Shown piece by piece: positions 49,038-59,082 of a stretch of DNA of 64,000 nt. Both the position numbers and the translations under genes were made by a program. Source of the stretch: Pseudomonas koreensis (GTDB lineage Bacteria > Pseudomonadota > Gammaproteobacteria > Pseudomonadales > Pseudomonadaceae); NCBI RefSeq assembly GCF_025447595.1, contig NZ_JAOEJU010000022.1, positions 50,478 through 114,477 of the forward strand, written 5' to 3'. The notes under the pieces were generated by a model that was not told the DNA's origin, ran no database searches, and was given only the letters and a program-made list of their open reading frames with translations. Within the stretch, counting starts at the first letter, position 1; every line of letters starts with the position of its first letter.

Positions 49038-49128
49038 TGTGGGAGCGAGCCTGCTCGCGATAGCGGTCTTTCATTCAGCACATTTGTTGAATGAGCAACC
49101 TTCATCGCGAGCAGGCTCGCTCCCACAG
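49038..49128. repeat. REP pair (REPIN) between parA and trxC
   Basis: Inverted copies at 49038-49060 and 49105-49127, exact reverse complements over the core. They lie between the parA and trxC stop codons, where the genes converge, and may act as a bidirectional end element. Confidence 0.9.
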
Positions 49129-49144
49129 GCAATATGCGCTGCGC

Positions 49145-49579
49145 TCAGATGCCCTGGCTGCGCAGCCAGGCCATCAACTGCGGCAACGGGAAGGCCCCGC
49201 TCTGACGGGCCACTTCCCGGCCGTTGCGCAACAGAATCAGGCTTGGAATCGAACGAATCCCCAACTGCGCCGACAACTGCTGATTGGCCTCGCTGTCCAG
49301 CTTGGCCAGCCGGCATTTGCCCGCCAGCTGCGCGGCCGCCTGCTCGAACACCGGCGCAAACGACTTGCACGGCCCGCACCAGTCCGCCCACACGTCCACC
49401 AGCAACGGCAGATCGCCCTTGATCTGACTGGCGTAATCGCCCTGCTTGAGTTCAAACGGCTTGTTCAACAGCACCTCGGACTTGCAGCGTCCGCACTTCG
49501 GGTGATCGTTGAGGCGCTCGGCGGGAATGCGGTTGAGGCCGTTGCAGGAGGGGCAGGGGATGAGGAGTGGGTCGGTCAT
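49145..49579 (-). CDS. trxC: Thioredoxin 2
   Basis: A 144-residue thioredoxin that reduces protein disulphides. The N-terminal zinc-binding extension has Cys9, Cys12, Cys29 and Cys32. The redox site is W67-C68-GP-C71 (ADWCGPCK). It converges on parA across a REP pair. The zinc site makes it respond to oxidative stress in other bacteria. Confidence 0.95.
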   Translation of the reverse strand: MTDPLLIPCPSCNGLNRIPAERLNDHPKCGRCKSEVLLNKPFELKQGDYASQIKGDLPLLVDVWADWCGPCKSFAPVFEQAAAQLAGKCRLAKLDSEANQQLSAQLGIRSIPSLILLRNGREVARQSGAFPLPQLMAWLRSQGI

Positions 49580-49774
49580 GATCGGGATCCAGTGGATAGC
49601 TGATATCTCCTAGTTGGAGACGTTTGCTCATATTTTCAATCGTGCAGTGTTTGGCTGTGAGCCTAGGCTGAGATGGACCGGTCGAGACCCGTTGGTCTGC
49701 TCGGTCATATCTCAACTTGCGATAATTTTGATCTGTGATTAACTCCCCATAGCAGAATGCGATAAGGATGTTGC

Positions 49775-50071
49775 ATGCATGTCATCACCGGAAAACGAAT
49801 ACGAGAAGCGAAGGCCAAATGGCCTAACGCAGCTACAGCACTGGACCACTGGCTGGAAGTGGCGAAAGGGAGCAAATCGCCAGATTTTGCGGCGCTGAAG
49901 GCCTTGTTTCCAGCTGTCGACAAAGTGGGTGATTTTCACGTTTTCGATATTGGCGGTAACAAGCTCAGGTTGATCGCTTATGTCAGATATCGACCTCAAA
50001 AGTTGTACATCAGACATGTGTTGGATCATCGCGAATATGACCGCGGTAAATGGAAGGAGGCTAAGGCATGA
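49775..50071 (+). CDS. higB: HigB-type toxin, mRNA interferase
   Basis: A 98-residue RelE-superfamily protein of the HigB family (GDFHVFDIGGNKLRLIAYV, then IRHVLDHREYDRG). The toxin gene precedes the antitoxin, the typical HigBA order. AAGGA lies ten bases upstream of the ATG. The last codons overlap higA by four bases. Confidence 0.85.
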   Translation: MHVITGKRIREAKAKWPNAATALDHWLEVAKGSKSPDFAALKALFPAVDKVGDFHVFDIGGNKLRLIAYVRYRPQKLYIRHVLDHREYDRGKWKEAKA

Positions 50072-50469
50072 GTGTTCTGATCAAAAAAGCCGCTGAGCAC
50101 TGGGAGTTCGTTTCGCCTTTGCTGCGCAAGCCGAAAAGCGAAGACGACTACGACAGGCTCGTTCAAGCCCTTGACGAGCTGCTCGAAATGACGGGCGATG
50201 ATGAGTCTCATCCTTTAATGAGTCTGGTGGATATCATCGGTGACTGGATTGAAGAATGGGATCGCGTGCATCACCCGACGCCTAAACCGCCCGGTTTTGA
50301 AGTGCTGGGGTATTTGATGCGTGAGCATGGTTTGACCCAGAGCGATTTGCCGGGTGTGGGCACTCAGTCTGTTGTTTCGGAAATCCTCAGTGGAAAGCGC
50401 CAGTTGAATCTGCGGCAGGTCCGCTGGCTGGCCGAGCACTTCAAGCTACCTGTTGACGTGTTTATCTGA
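50068..50469 (+). CDS. higA: HigA-type antitoxin with helix-turn-helix
   Basis: A 133-residue protein; residues 85-133 form an XRE-type helix-turn-helix (LMREHGLTQSDLPGVGTQSV). The N-terminal half probably neutralises HigB. It likely represses its own promoter upstream of higB. The pair is AT-richer than the surroundings, which suggests transfer. Confidence 0.85.
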   Translation: MSVLIKKAAEHWEFVSPLLRKPKSEDDYDRLVQALDELLEMTGDDESHPLMSLVDIIGDWIEEWDRVHHPTPKPPGFEVLGYLMREHGLTQSDLPGVGTQSVVSEILSGKRQLNLRQVRWLAEHFKLPVDVFI

Positions 50470-50601
50470 AAGCAAACCAGTGTGTCCAGAGTCGTGGCAT
50501 TTGCACTCTGAGCATGTCGCGCGGCTTTTTCAGCCGGCGCTGTCATCTAGCAGGTTGCCTGACACGAGGGTGCACGGCTCCGAGACAGGAGACCGTGCGC
50601 A

Positions 50602-52065
50602 TCATGAGGAACAACTGATCTCCAAATGCTTGCCCCACTCCGGCGGCCGTTCCGCGTAACTCTCCATTCCAGGTTGTTCCTCGAATGGATTGCTCAGCAC
50701 CGCATGCAGCCGCCGCACCTCGGAGTAGTCGCCCTGTTCCGCCGCATCAATCGCCTTCTGCGCCAGGTAGTTGCGCAGGATGTACAGCGGATTCACCGCA
50801 TGCATCCGCGCACGGCGCTGTTCCTGATCGGTCGCGCCATCGCGCGCAACCCGGGCGACATAGCGCTCGCCCCAGGCATCGAAACCCTTGATATCGACGA
50901 AGTCATCGCGCAGGCGAGTGACGGCCTGTTCGGCTGACTCTTCGCCCAGACGCCGGAAGAACAGCGTGTAGTCGACGCCGCTGTTCTGCATCAGTTGCAG
51001 CAGGCTTTCGAGCAACGCCTGGTCATCGTCCTCGGCGGTGGTGAAGCCGAAGCGGCGGCGCATCAGGTCGAGGTAATGCGCCTGGAACAGCGGCAGGTAC
51101 AGGCCGAGGGTTTCGCGCAGGGCTTCGACGCTGATGAACGGCGTCAGTGCCTGGGCCAAGGCGCTGAGGTTCCATTGGCCGACCGGCACCTGATTGCTGA
51201 ACGAGTAGCGGCCCTGATCATCGGAGTGATTGCAGATGAAGTTCGCGTCGAAGTCGTCGAGGAAGGCGAACGGGCCGAAGTCGAAGGTGATGCCGAGGAT
51301 CGACATGTTGTCGGTGTTCATCACCCCGTGGCAGAAACCGTAGGCCTGCCACTTGGCGATCAGTTCGGCGTTGCGCTCGACGATTTCGCGGAACATCGCC
51401 AGATACGGTTCCGGCTGTTCTAGGCACTCGGGGTAGTGCATCGCCAACACGTGTTCGCCGAGCTGCTTCTGCTGTTCGGGACGCTTGGTGTAATAGAAAT
51501 ATTCGAAATGGCCGAAACGGATGTGGCTCGGCGCCAGGCGCAGCACCATCGCGGCGCGTTCCTGTTTCTCACGCCACACCGGGGTGTCGGAGCCGATCAC
51601 GCAGGCGGCGCGTGAAGACGGGATGTTCAGCGCATGCAGCGCTTCGGATGCGAGAAACTCGCGGATCGATGAACGCAGCACCGCGCGACCATCGCCCATA
51701 CGCGAAAACGGCGTCTGCCCGGCGCCCTTCAGATGTAAGTCCCAGTGCTCGCCGGCCGCGTTGTAGACCTCGCCCAGCAACAACCCGCGACCATCGCCCA
51801 GTTGCGGGGTGTAGCCGCCGAACTGATGCCCGGAATAGACCATCGCCCGTGGCTCGGCATCGGCCCACAACTTGTGGCCGCCGAACAGTTCAGCGAATTC
51901 CTGAGTGTCGGCCACCGCTGGGTCGAGATCCAGCAGCGCCAGGGCCGCGGGGCTGGTCACCACCAGCCGCGGATTGTCGATCGGTTCGGGCAGCACATGG
52001 GCCGAGAACGCATCGCCCAGGCGGGCGAAGCGGTTGTCGAAGGTCAGTTCGTCGAGGGCTTTCAA
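50602..52065 (-). CDS. selO: Protein adenylyltransferase SelO
   Basis: A 487-residue pseudokinase-fold enzyme that transfers AMP to protein hydroxyls in redox homeostasis. Lys113 (DLHLKGAG), Asp252 and Asn253 (GVMNTDNMS) and Asp262 (TFDFGPF) form the active site; the numbering equals that reported for the P. syringae enzyme. The protein ends Cys485-Ser-Ser, where eukaryotic SelO has selenocysteine. It is followed at 50470-50601 by a 132-base stretch with a hairpin but no gene. Confidence 0.95.
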   Translation of the reverse strand: MKALDELTFDNRFARLGDAFSAHVLPEPIDNPRLVVTSPAALALLDLDPAVADTQEFAELFGGHKLWADAEPRAMVYSGHQFGGYTPQLGDGRGLLLGEVYNAAGEHWDLHLKGAGQTPFSRMGDGRAVLRSSIREFLASEALHALNIPSSRAACVIGSDTPVWREKQERAAMVLRLAPSHIRFGHFEYFYYTKRPEQQKQLGEHVLAMHYPECLEQPEPYLAMFREIVERNAELIAKWQAYGFCHGVMNTDNMSILGITFDFGPFAFLDDFDANFICNHSDDQGRYSFSNQVPVGQWNLSALAQALTPFISVEALRETLGLYLPLFQAHYLDLMRRRFGFTTAEDDDQALLESLLQLMQNSGVDYTLFFRRLGEESAEQAVTRLRDDFVDIKGFDAWGERYVARVARDGATDQEQRRARMHAVNPLYILRNYLAQKAIDAAEQGDYSEVRRLHAVLSNPFEEQPGMESYAERPPEWGKHLEISCSS

Positions 52066-52113
52066 GGGCCGGCTCCAGCAGAATGTCCGAGCATTCTGCT
52101 GGGAATGGCCGGG

Positions 52114-55100
52114 TTAGTCGAGCTTGGACGGCGGCGGTTCCTGCAACGGTTTCTGGTCGTCGCTGACCGGCACGATGGTTTTGGTTTCCGGCTCGATCGG
52201 CACCATCTTGTATTCCTGACCGTGGAGGTTCTTCAGGTAAACCTCCATCTGGCGGAACGAGATGTTGATGTGCTGCTTCTTGAACTCGCGGTTGATGAAG
52301 CGGTTGACCTCGTCGAGCACTGGGTTGCGGTCGCCGAGATCACGCACATGCATGCGCAATTCGTGATCGAGGGTGCTTTCGCCGAAGTTGAGGAAGTACA
52401 CGTGCGGCTCGGGTTCCTTGAGCACGCGCGGGTTTTCCCGGGCGGCCTTGAGCAGCAGCTCCTTGACCAGATCCAGGTCGGAGCCGTAATCGACGCCCAG
52501 TTTCAGAGTCACCCGGGTGATGGTGTCGGTCAGCGACCAGTTGATCAGTTGCCCGGTGATGAACGTCTTGTTCGGGACAATGATGTCCTTGCGGTCGAAG
52601 TCGGTGATGGTCGTGGCGCGGATGCGGATCTTGCTCACCGTACCGGACAGGTTGCCGATGGTGATGGTGTCGCCGATCCGCACCGGGCGCTCGAACAGGA
52701 TCATGATGCCGGAGATGAAGTTCGCGAAGATCTCCTGCATACCGAAGCCGAGGCCGACCGACAGCGCCGCCACCAGCCATTGCAACTTGTCCCAGCTCAC
52801 GCCGAGGGTCGACAGGGTCGAGACGAAACCGACCCCGGCGATCACGTACGACAGCAGCGTCGTGGTCGCGTAGGCACTGCCCTGGGCCAGATTGAGTTTC
52901 GACAACACGAACACTTCAAGCAGGCCCGGCAAGTTGCGGGCGAGCGCAAAGGTAATGCCGATGATGATCAGCGCGCCGAGCATGTCGCCGATGCTGATCG
53001 GCACCATGCTCATGTTGGCGCCAGTACCGCTGGTGTATTCGTAGAGCGTGATGTTGTCGAGGTACGAGAACACCGTGATCAGGTCCGCCCAGACCCAGTA
53101 CAGCGCGGCGATGAAACCGCCGAGCAGTGCCAGACGGATCAGGCGCAGGGACTGTTCGTTGACCTTTTCGATGTCCAGGGTCGGTTCTTCGATGACAGCT
53201 TCGCCGTCGCCGGCCTCCTTCGCGGCCTGACGTTTGGCCAGGGCGCGCTGGTAAGCCAGGCGACGTGCTGCAACCGCGAGGCCACGGACGAAGGTGGCTT
53301 CGATCACCAGCCAGAACATCAGCAGGTACAGGGTGTTGATCAGGCGGTCACTGAGTTTCAGCGCTGTGTAGTAGTAACCGAAGCACACGGCGACAAACAG
53401 CGCGATAGGCAGCAGGGTGAACATCACACCTACGGCCTTGCGGAACAGCGAGGCGTTTTCGTGGGTCGGGCTGCTGATCAGCAGGCGGCTGAGCAGCCAC
53501 GCCATCAGTGCGTAGCAGGTCAGCACCACCGGCATGCCGATCACGTCGTCGGCCAGCGCCGCCGGTTGCAGCTCGGCAACCGCTACCACGGCCACCAGCG
53601 CCATGACCACCAGTCCGAGGCGACGCACCCAGCCCTGAAGGAATTCGACCTGCGGCTTCTCCCAGCGAAAGTGCAGTTCAGCCACGCCGCCCGGCGCGAG
53701 GATCCGGTAAGCGGTGTAGAACACCAGCCACGCCTGGGCCATTTGCAGCAGCGCCGCGCCCATGTTGGCGTTCTGCCCGCGAGCGTCGATCTGTAACGCC
53801 AGACCGCACAGGGCCAGGCCCAGCGCCACCGGCATCGCCAAGAGGATATTGATCAGGATTGCCTGCGGCGTGTGCCACTGGCTGTCGCGCTTGAAGTGAC
53901 CGATGTCCTGGTGAACCTTGTTCAGACGCGAATACAGTTGCTTGCGTCGCCACAGCAGCGCGCCGATCAGCAGCGCCAGCGGCAGGAACAACAGCGGTCG
54001 CTGGGTCAGACCATCGGTCAGTTCGCTGAAGCTCGAGGCCAGCGGCAAAGTGTCAATCTGACGCTTGAGGCGCTCCGGCACGCCGCGCATCCATTCGGTG
54101 TCCAGCGGCTTGTTGCTGGGAATCCAGAACATCTGCTCGTCGAGGGTCGCGCGCAGGCTTTGCGCGGTGCTCAGCAGTTGCTTCTGGTTCAGTTGCAGGG
54201 TGATCGACTCGTTGAGCATCGCGCTCAGTTCGCGATTCAGACGCTCCAGCAGGTCGGTGCGGGTGTTGGCCAGTTCCAGCAGGTTCTTGCGAAGCTGCGG
54301 CGTGACCTGTTCCGGTGGCTGGGTCGACAACAGGTTGTCGACGTAAGTCGTCGGGTTGCTCAGCAGTTCACGCTGCTGGCTCACTTCGAACTGGTACAGG
54401 CGGATATCGGCGATCTGATCTGCCAGATCACGGTCGACCTTGAGTCGCGGCAAGGCCTGTTTCTGTTTATAGAGGATTTTCGACAGCAGCAAACTGCCCT
54501 TGAGCACGTTGATCTGCTCGTCGAGGGCCAAATCGCTCTGGGTCAGACTGTCCAGTTGCTGTTTGGTCTGCAGGTTCTGCTGGGTGAGTTCGTTGAGGCG
54601 GTCGGTGCTTTTGAGCAGGTAATCGGAGAGTTTGAGGTTGGCCGCGCTTTCGGTGGCGAGCAGAGTGCTGCCGCCAGACTTCTGCGCTTCGATCGATTGC
54701 TGGGTCACGGTTTCCTGAGACAGCGCCAGACGTTTCTGGTTTATCAGGGTTTGCAGTTCCTGAATTTCGCGGTCCAGACGGTCGGACTTCTCCGAAAGCA
54801 GGTCATGCTGGCTGTTGCCCAGATCCTGCAACTGGTTGTTGCCGGCCAGCTCCTGACGCCGCAGCGGAATCAGCGCGTTCAAGGCTGCCAGCTCGGCGTT
54901 GATCTGGTCGCGTTGCTCGGCGCTAAGAGTCTTGCCGGCGTCCTTGCCGGTCTTGAGGATGTTGTTGATCTGCTGGATGCGTGTCTGGCTGCTGGCGATT
55001 TCTGCTTGGGCGCGCTCGGGACGGGTCTGGGCGGTGATGATCAGGCTGTTGGCCTCGGCCAGGGCTTTTTGCAGATCGCTTTGCTGGGTCGAGCGCTCGG

Positions 55101-55467
55101 TGAGCATCTGCTCCAGCTGCTGGATGTTTTCCTTGGGGAAGCGCTGCGCCACCGGCACCACGGCGCTGGCCTTGAGGCGAGTCAGTTCGCGTGCATTCTC
55201 GATGGTCTGTTTCGGCGCAGTGGCCAGTTGCTGCTTGAGGTCGCTGAGCTTCTGCTCGTAGTCCCTGCGGTTGTTCAGCTGGGTCAGCGTGTTCTGCAGG
55301 ACAGTTTGCAGGGTCTTTTTATCGGCGTCGGGCAGTTTGCTGTCGGCGATTTTGTCCAGACTGGCCTGCACGGCTTCGCTGGACGGCGGTTCGGCGGCTT
55401 GCAGCGGGCCGACAGTAAGACTCAGGCCCAGCAGGGCCGCGACGAAAAAGGAGCGCAGGGTAGGCAT
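52114..55467 (-). CDS. mscK: Large mechanosensitive channel MscK-type
   Basis: A 1117-residue inner-membrane channel that opens upon osmotic downshock. It has a signal peptide (to about 24), a long periplasmic coiled-coil part (25-475), about eleven membrane helices, and the C-terminal MscS core with the pore helix (VSWDKLQWLVAALSVGLGFG) and beta domain (IRIRATTITDFDRKDIIVPN). It lies 35 bases from nhaP2 with the same orientation. Confidence 0.92.
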   Translation of the reverse strand: MPTLRSFFVAALLGLSLTVGPLQAAEPPSSEAVQASLDKIADSKLPDADKKTLQTVLQNTLTQLNNRRDYEQKLSDLKQQLATAPKQTIENARELTRLKASAVVPVAQRFPKENIQQLEQMLTERSTQQSDLQKALAEANSLIITAQTRPERAQAEIASSQTRIQQINNILKTGKDAGKTLSAEQRDQINAELAALNALIPLRRQELAGNNQLQDLGNSQHDLLSEKSDRLDREIQELQTLINQKRLALSQETVTQQSIEAQKSGGSTLLATESAANLKLSDYLLKSTDRLNELTQQNLQTKQQLDSLTQSDLALDEQINVLKGSLLLSKILYKQKQALPRLKVDRDLADQIADIRLYQFEVSQQRELLSNPTTYVDNLLSTQPPEQVTPQLRKNLLELANTRTDLLERLNRELSAMLNESITLQLNQKQLLSTAQSLRATLDEQMFWIPSNKPLDTEWMRGVPERLKRQIDTLPLASSFSELTDGLTQRPLLFLPLALLIGALLWRRKQLYSRLNKVHQDIGHFKRDSQWHTPQAILINILLAMPVALGLALCGLALQIDARGQNANMGAALLQMAQAWLVFYTAYRILAPGGVAELHFRWEKPQVEFLQGWVRRLGLVVMALVAVVAVAELQPAALADDVIGMPVVLTCYALMAWLLSRLLISSPTHENASLFRKAVGVMFTLLPIALFVAVCFGYYYTALKLSDRLINTLYLLMFWLVIEATFVRGLAVAARRLAYQRALAKRQAAKEAGDGEAVIEEPTLDIEKVNEQSLRLIRLALLGGFIAALYWVWADLITVFSYLDNITLYEYTSGTGANMSMVPISIGDMLGALIIIGITFALARNLPGLLEVFVLSKLNLAQGSAYATTTLLSYVIAGVGFVSTLSTLGVSWDKLQWLVAALSVGLGFGMQEIFANFISGIMILFERPVRIGDTITIGNLSGTVSKIRIRATTITDFDRKDIIVPNKTFITGQLINWSLTDTITRVTLKLGVDYGSDLDLVKELLLKAARENPRVLKEPEPHVYFLNFGESTLDHELRMHVRDLGDRNPVLDEVNRFINREFKKQHINISFRQMEVYLKNLHGQEYKMVPIEPETKTIVPVSDDQKPLQEPPPSKLD

Positions 55468-55501
55468 AGAGACCGGTCAAGCAAGTTGGAGTGGACGCAG
55501 T

Positions 55502-57244
55502 TTAGAGGAAGAGTCCGGGGCCCGGGCGACTTCCTTCGGGGAATCTGACGCCCACTTTGCCGATCTTGTTCCCGTCCATGACCGCAACCGTCCAGTGAGT
55601 GTTGTTCCATTCCACCTGGTCGCCAACGATCGGTGCACCGCCGACTTTCTGGGCAATGAAGTGGCCCAGGGTCATGTCCGGATCGATGCCGTCGGCGGGC
55701 AGGCCGTACAGGGCGGCAACCGCTTTGAGCTGGGCGTCTCCTTCGAGTACGAAGTCGCCGAAGAAGCGCAGATCGAGGCCGCGTTGCGGCGCCTGGCTGA
55801 ACAGTTTTCCGAGGGCCGGAAGGTTGTGTTCATGGCCGATAACACACAGCAAATCATCGACTTCCAGCACGGTACTACCCGACGGATGGAGCAGTTGCTG
55901 GCCACGAAACAGGGCCGCGATACGTGTGCCGTCGGGCATTTTCAGTTCCCGCAGGGGAGAACCGATACACCATTTTTCCGCACCGAGCTTGTAAACGAAC
56001 AGCTCCCACTCGCTGGTGACGTGCACTTCGAGGGCGGCGCGGGAGATCGGTGCCGGCTCCGGCGGTACCGTCACCTTCAGCAGCTTGGCCACCCACGGCA
56101 GGCTCGTGCCCTGCACCAGCAGCGACACCAGCACGATAAAGAAGGCGAGGTTGAAGTACAGCTGCGCGTTCGGCAGCCCGGCCATCAACGGGAATACCGC
56201 CAGAATGATCGGCACTGCGCCACGCAGGCCGACCCAGGAAATGAAGGCTTTCTCGCGACCGTGGAAGGCCTTGAACGGCAGCAGCCCGACCAGCACCGAC
56301 AGCGGCCGTGCGAACAGGATCATCCACAGCGCCAGGCCCAGGGCAGGCAAGGCAATTGGCAGCAGATCGTGCGGAGTGACCAGCAGCCCCAGCACCAGGA
56401 ACATACCGATCTGTGCCAGCCACGCCATGCCGTCGAGCATGTGCAGAATACCGTGACGACTGCGTACCGGACGGTTGCCGATCACCAGACCACACAAGTA
56501 CACGGCAAGGAAGCCGCTGCCGTGCAGGGCGTTGGTCAGGGCGAACACCACCAAGCCGCCGGCGATCACCAGAATCGGGTAGAGGCCGGTGGCGAGGTTG
56601 ATCCGGTTGACCAGTTGCAGCATCAGCCAGCCACCGCCCAGACCGATCACACCACCGATGCCGAACTCGCGGATCAGGTGGGTCAGCAGGCTCCAGTGCA
56701 GGCCGGTCTGGCCGCTGGCGAGCATGTCGATCAGGGTCACGGTGAGGAACACCGCCATCGGGTCGTTACTGCCGGATTCGATTTCCAGGCTGGCGGTCAC
56801 CCGCTCGTTCAGGCCTTTGCCGCCGAGCAGCGAGAACACCGCTGCGGCGTCCGTCGAGCCGACGATGGCGCCGATCAGCAGGCCTTGAATCAGATTGAGG
56901 TCAAACAGCCACGCGGCAGCCATGCCGGTGAGGCCGGTGGTGATAAGAACGCCGACCGTGGCCAGCGACAAGGCCGGCCACAGGGCCACGCGGAAACTGG
57001 ACACCCGGGTGCGCAAGCCACCGTCGAGCAGGATCACTGCCAGCGCGAGGTTGCCGACCAGATAGGCCGTCGGGTAGTTATCGAAAATGATGCCGCCGCC
57101 ATCGACCCCGGCAGTCATGCCGACCGCGAGGATGATCACCAGAATCGGGATGCCGAGACGGGAAGAAAGGGAGCTGACAAGAATGCTTGCGCCTACCAGC
57201 AACGCGCCGATCAAGAACAGGCTGTTGATGGTCGTCGCATTCAA
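55502..57244 (-). CDS. nhaP2: Potassium/proton antiporter NhaP2 (CvrA)
   Basis: A 580-residue antiporter. Twelve to thirteen membrane helices run to about residue 385, with ESGSNDPMAVFL as the ion-binding signature (Asn-Asp). RCK/TrkA_C and CorC-HlyC-type domains follow (about 400-580). It exports potassium under high internal concentration. It lies upstream of mscK; both are osmotic-stress genes, so co-expression is plausible. Confidence 0.9.
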   Translation of the reverse strand: MNATTINSLFLIGALLVGASILVSSLSSRLGIPILVIILAVGMTAGVDGGGIIFDNYPTAYLVGNLALAVILLDGGLRTRVSSFRVALWPALSLATVGVLITTGLTGMAAAWLFDLNLIQGLLIGAIVGSTDAAAVFSLLGGKGLNERVTASLEIESGSNDPMAVFLTVTLIDMLASGQTGLHWSLLTHLIREFGIGGVIGLGGGWLMLQLVNRINLATGLYPILVIAGGLVVFALTNALHGSGFLAVYLCGLVIGNRPVRSRHGILHMLDGMAWLAQIGMFLVLGLLVTPHDLLPIALPALGLALWMILFARPLSVLVGLLPFKAFHGREKAFISWVGLRGAVPIILAVFPLMAGLPNAQLYFNLAFFIVLVSLLVQGTSLPWVAKLLKVTVPPEPAPISRAALEVHVTSEWELFVYKLGAEKWCIGSPLRELKMPDGTRIAALFRGQQLLHPSGSTVLEVDDLLCVIGHEHNLPALGKLFSQAPQRGLDLRFFGDFVLEGDAQLKAVAALYGLPADGIDPDMTLGHFIAQKVGGAPIVGDQVEWNNTHWTVAVMDGNKIGKVGVRFPEGSRPGPGLFL

Positions 57245-57359
57245 AGGCAGTACTCCAGAAGCGGAAAGACGGGCACAAACTGACCATGCAGTCTGCGTGC
57301 CAGCGATTCTAACCTGTTGAAATGTGATGCTGTCAAAAAGGTTTTTCAGCGGGGTGAAA

Positions 57360-57387
57360 GATCGTCCCCACGGGCGTGGGAACGATC
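57360..57387. repeat. Short intergenic palindrome (non-REP type)
   Basis: GATCGT with CCCAC pairs with GTGGG and ACGATC around a four-base loop. It lies 15 bases after the MCP stop codon at 57402 and may end its transcription (minus). Very similar GTGGGAACG palindromes are common in Pseudomonas genomes, by memory. Confidence 0.55.
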
Positions 57388-57401
57388 AGTCTTGCGCAGG
57401 G

Positions 57402-59027
57402 TTAGAGGCTGAACCGCCCAACCATATTGTTCAGATCCAGCGCCAGACGCGACAGCTCATTACTCGCCGCACTGGTCTGATTCGCGCCGGTCGCCGATTG
57501 CACCGACAGATCGCGGATGTTCACCAGGTTGCGATCCACTTCCCGCGCCACTTGCGCCTGCTCTTCGGCGGCGCTGGCGATCACCAGGTTGCGCTCGTTG
57601 ATTTCGACGATGGCCGTGTTGATCGTATCCAGCGACAGGCCGGCGCCACGGGCGATGTTCAGGGTCGACTCGGCGCGCTCGGTGCTGTTGCGCATCGAAT
57701 CCACGGCGTGTTCGGTGCCGCTCTGGATGCTGCCGATCATGCGTTCGATTTCGCTGGTCGACTGCTGTGTGCGGTGCGCCAGGGCACGGACTTCATCGGC
57801 CACCACGGCAAAACCACGGCCTGCTTCACCGGCACGGGCTGCTTCAATCGCAGCGTTGAGTGCCAGCAGGTTGGTCTGGTCGGCCAGGCCACGGATCACA
57901 TCCAGCACCTTGCCAATGTCGCGGGACTCATTGGCCAGATCGCCGATCAGGGTCGCGGTGCTCTGCACATCGGCACTCATGCGTTCGATGGCGCTGACGG
58001 TTTCCTGCACCAGATCGCGACCGTCGCCGGCGGAGGTGGTGGCGTTCTTCGAGGCTTCCGAGGTGCTGACGGCGTTGCGCGCGACTTCTTCCACGGCGCT
58101 GGTCATCTCGTTGACTGCGGTAGCGGCCTGCTCGATTTCGTTGTTCTGCTGAGTCAGGCCACGGGCGCTTTCATCGGTGACGCTGTTCAGCTCTTCGGCG
58201 GCGGAGGCCAGTTGGGTCGCCGAGCCGGAAATCCGCTGCAGGGTGTCGCGCAGCTTCGATTGCATTTTGGCCATGGCCGCCAGCAGGCGCCCGGCCTCGT
58301 CGGTGCCATCCACGTGGATCGGCTGGGTCAGGTTGCCTTCGGCGATGGTTTCCGCCGCATCCAGCGCCTTGGCGATCGGCTTGGTGATGCTGACAGTCAA
58401 CAACCAGGCGAACAGGAAGGTCAGGCCGGTGGCGATCACCAGCAGCGTCACCACCAGGGTGAACGACATCGAATACTGGTTGGCTGCGCCTTGATCGGTC
58501 TCGGCGATCTGTTGGGTGTTGATCTCCAGCAGGCGCGCGAGGGCGGTATTCACCGCTTCGGAGTTGGCGAGCAAATCGGTGTTGAGCATCTGCCGCAACT
58601 CTTCGACCTGGTTATTGCGCGACAGGGTTTTCATCCTGTCTTCGAGTTGCCGGTACTGAGCCAGCAACTGCACATATTGTTCGTACGCGGCGCGCTCCTG
58701 AGGGCCATCGATGAGCGGTTCATAGACCCGTTGTGCATCGGCGATCTGCTTGTTGCGCATGTCGAACAGTTCGATGGTCTTTTGCTGGACGTCCGGCTCG
58801 CGGTTGAGCAGCAAACGATACGACAGCACGCGCAGACGCAGCGTCAGTTGGGTGAACTCATCCAGCGACTTGATCGATGGCACGCTGGCACTGGCGATAT
58901 CTTCACCTGCTGCGCGGATTTTGCTCATCTGGTTCAGGGCGAACACGCCGAGGATCAGCATCAGGCCACCGATAAGGGCGAAGCCGGTGAATGCCCGAGG
59001 GGCGATATTCATATTGCGAAGGGACAT
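57402..59027 (-). CDS. Methyl-accepting chemotaxis protein, 4HB-type sensor
   Basis: A 541-residue chemoreceptor. The periplasmic part between the two membrane segments (about 12-30 and 185-207) is a four-helix bundle; a HAMP domain and the long cytoplasmic hairpin follow. The hairpin tip contains DVIRGLADQTNLLALNAAIE and GEAGRGFAVVADEVR. The ATG at 59027 begins MSLRNMNIAPRAF; an in-frame extension to 59252 overlaps the promoter and is not used. It has a sigma-28 promoter. Ligand unknown. Confidence 0.9.
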   Translation of the reverse strand: MSLRNMNIAPRAFTGFALIGGLMLILGVFALNQMSKIRAAGEDIASASVPSIKSLDEFTQLTLRLRVLSYRLLLNREPDVQQKTIELFDMRNKQIADAQRVYEPLIDGPQERAAYEQYVQLLAQYRQLEDRMKTLSRNNQVEELRQMLNTDLLANSEAVNTALARLLEINTQQIAETDQGAANQYSMSFTLVVTLLVIATGLTFLFAWLLTVSITKPIAKALDAAETIAEGNLTQPIHVDGTDEAGRLLAAMAKMQSKLRDTLQRISGSATQLASAAEELNSVTDESARGLTQQNNEIEQAATAVNEMTSAVEEVARNAVSTSEASKNATTSAGDGRDLVQETVSAIERMSADVQSTATLIGDLANESRDIGKVLDVIRGLADQTNLLALNAAIEAARAGEAGRGFAVVADEVRALAHRTQQSTSEIERMIGSIQSGTEHAVDSMRNSTERAESTLNIARGAGLSLDTINTAIVEINERNLVIASAAEEQAQVAREVDRNLVNIRDLSVQSATGANQTSAASNELSRLALDLNNMVGRFSL

Positions 59028-59082
59028 GGAGGATACCGAGGAAGGGCCGCATCCATGCGGGCTGAGACTGCTGTTGGGTGAC

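Noticed and set aside
51745..53796. A 683-codon plus-strand frame over selO and mscK
   Set aside because: It spans two strong minus-strand genes and has no family features.
57360..57387. A REP of the main family
   Set aside because: The core is GTGGGAACGATC, not GAGCGAGC, so it was listed as a separate palindrome.
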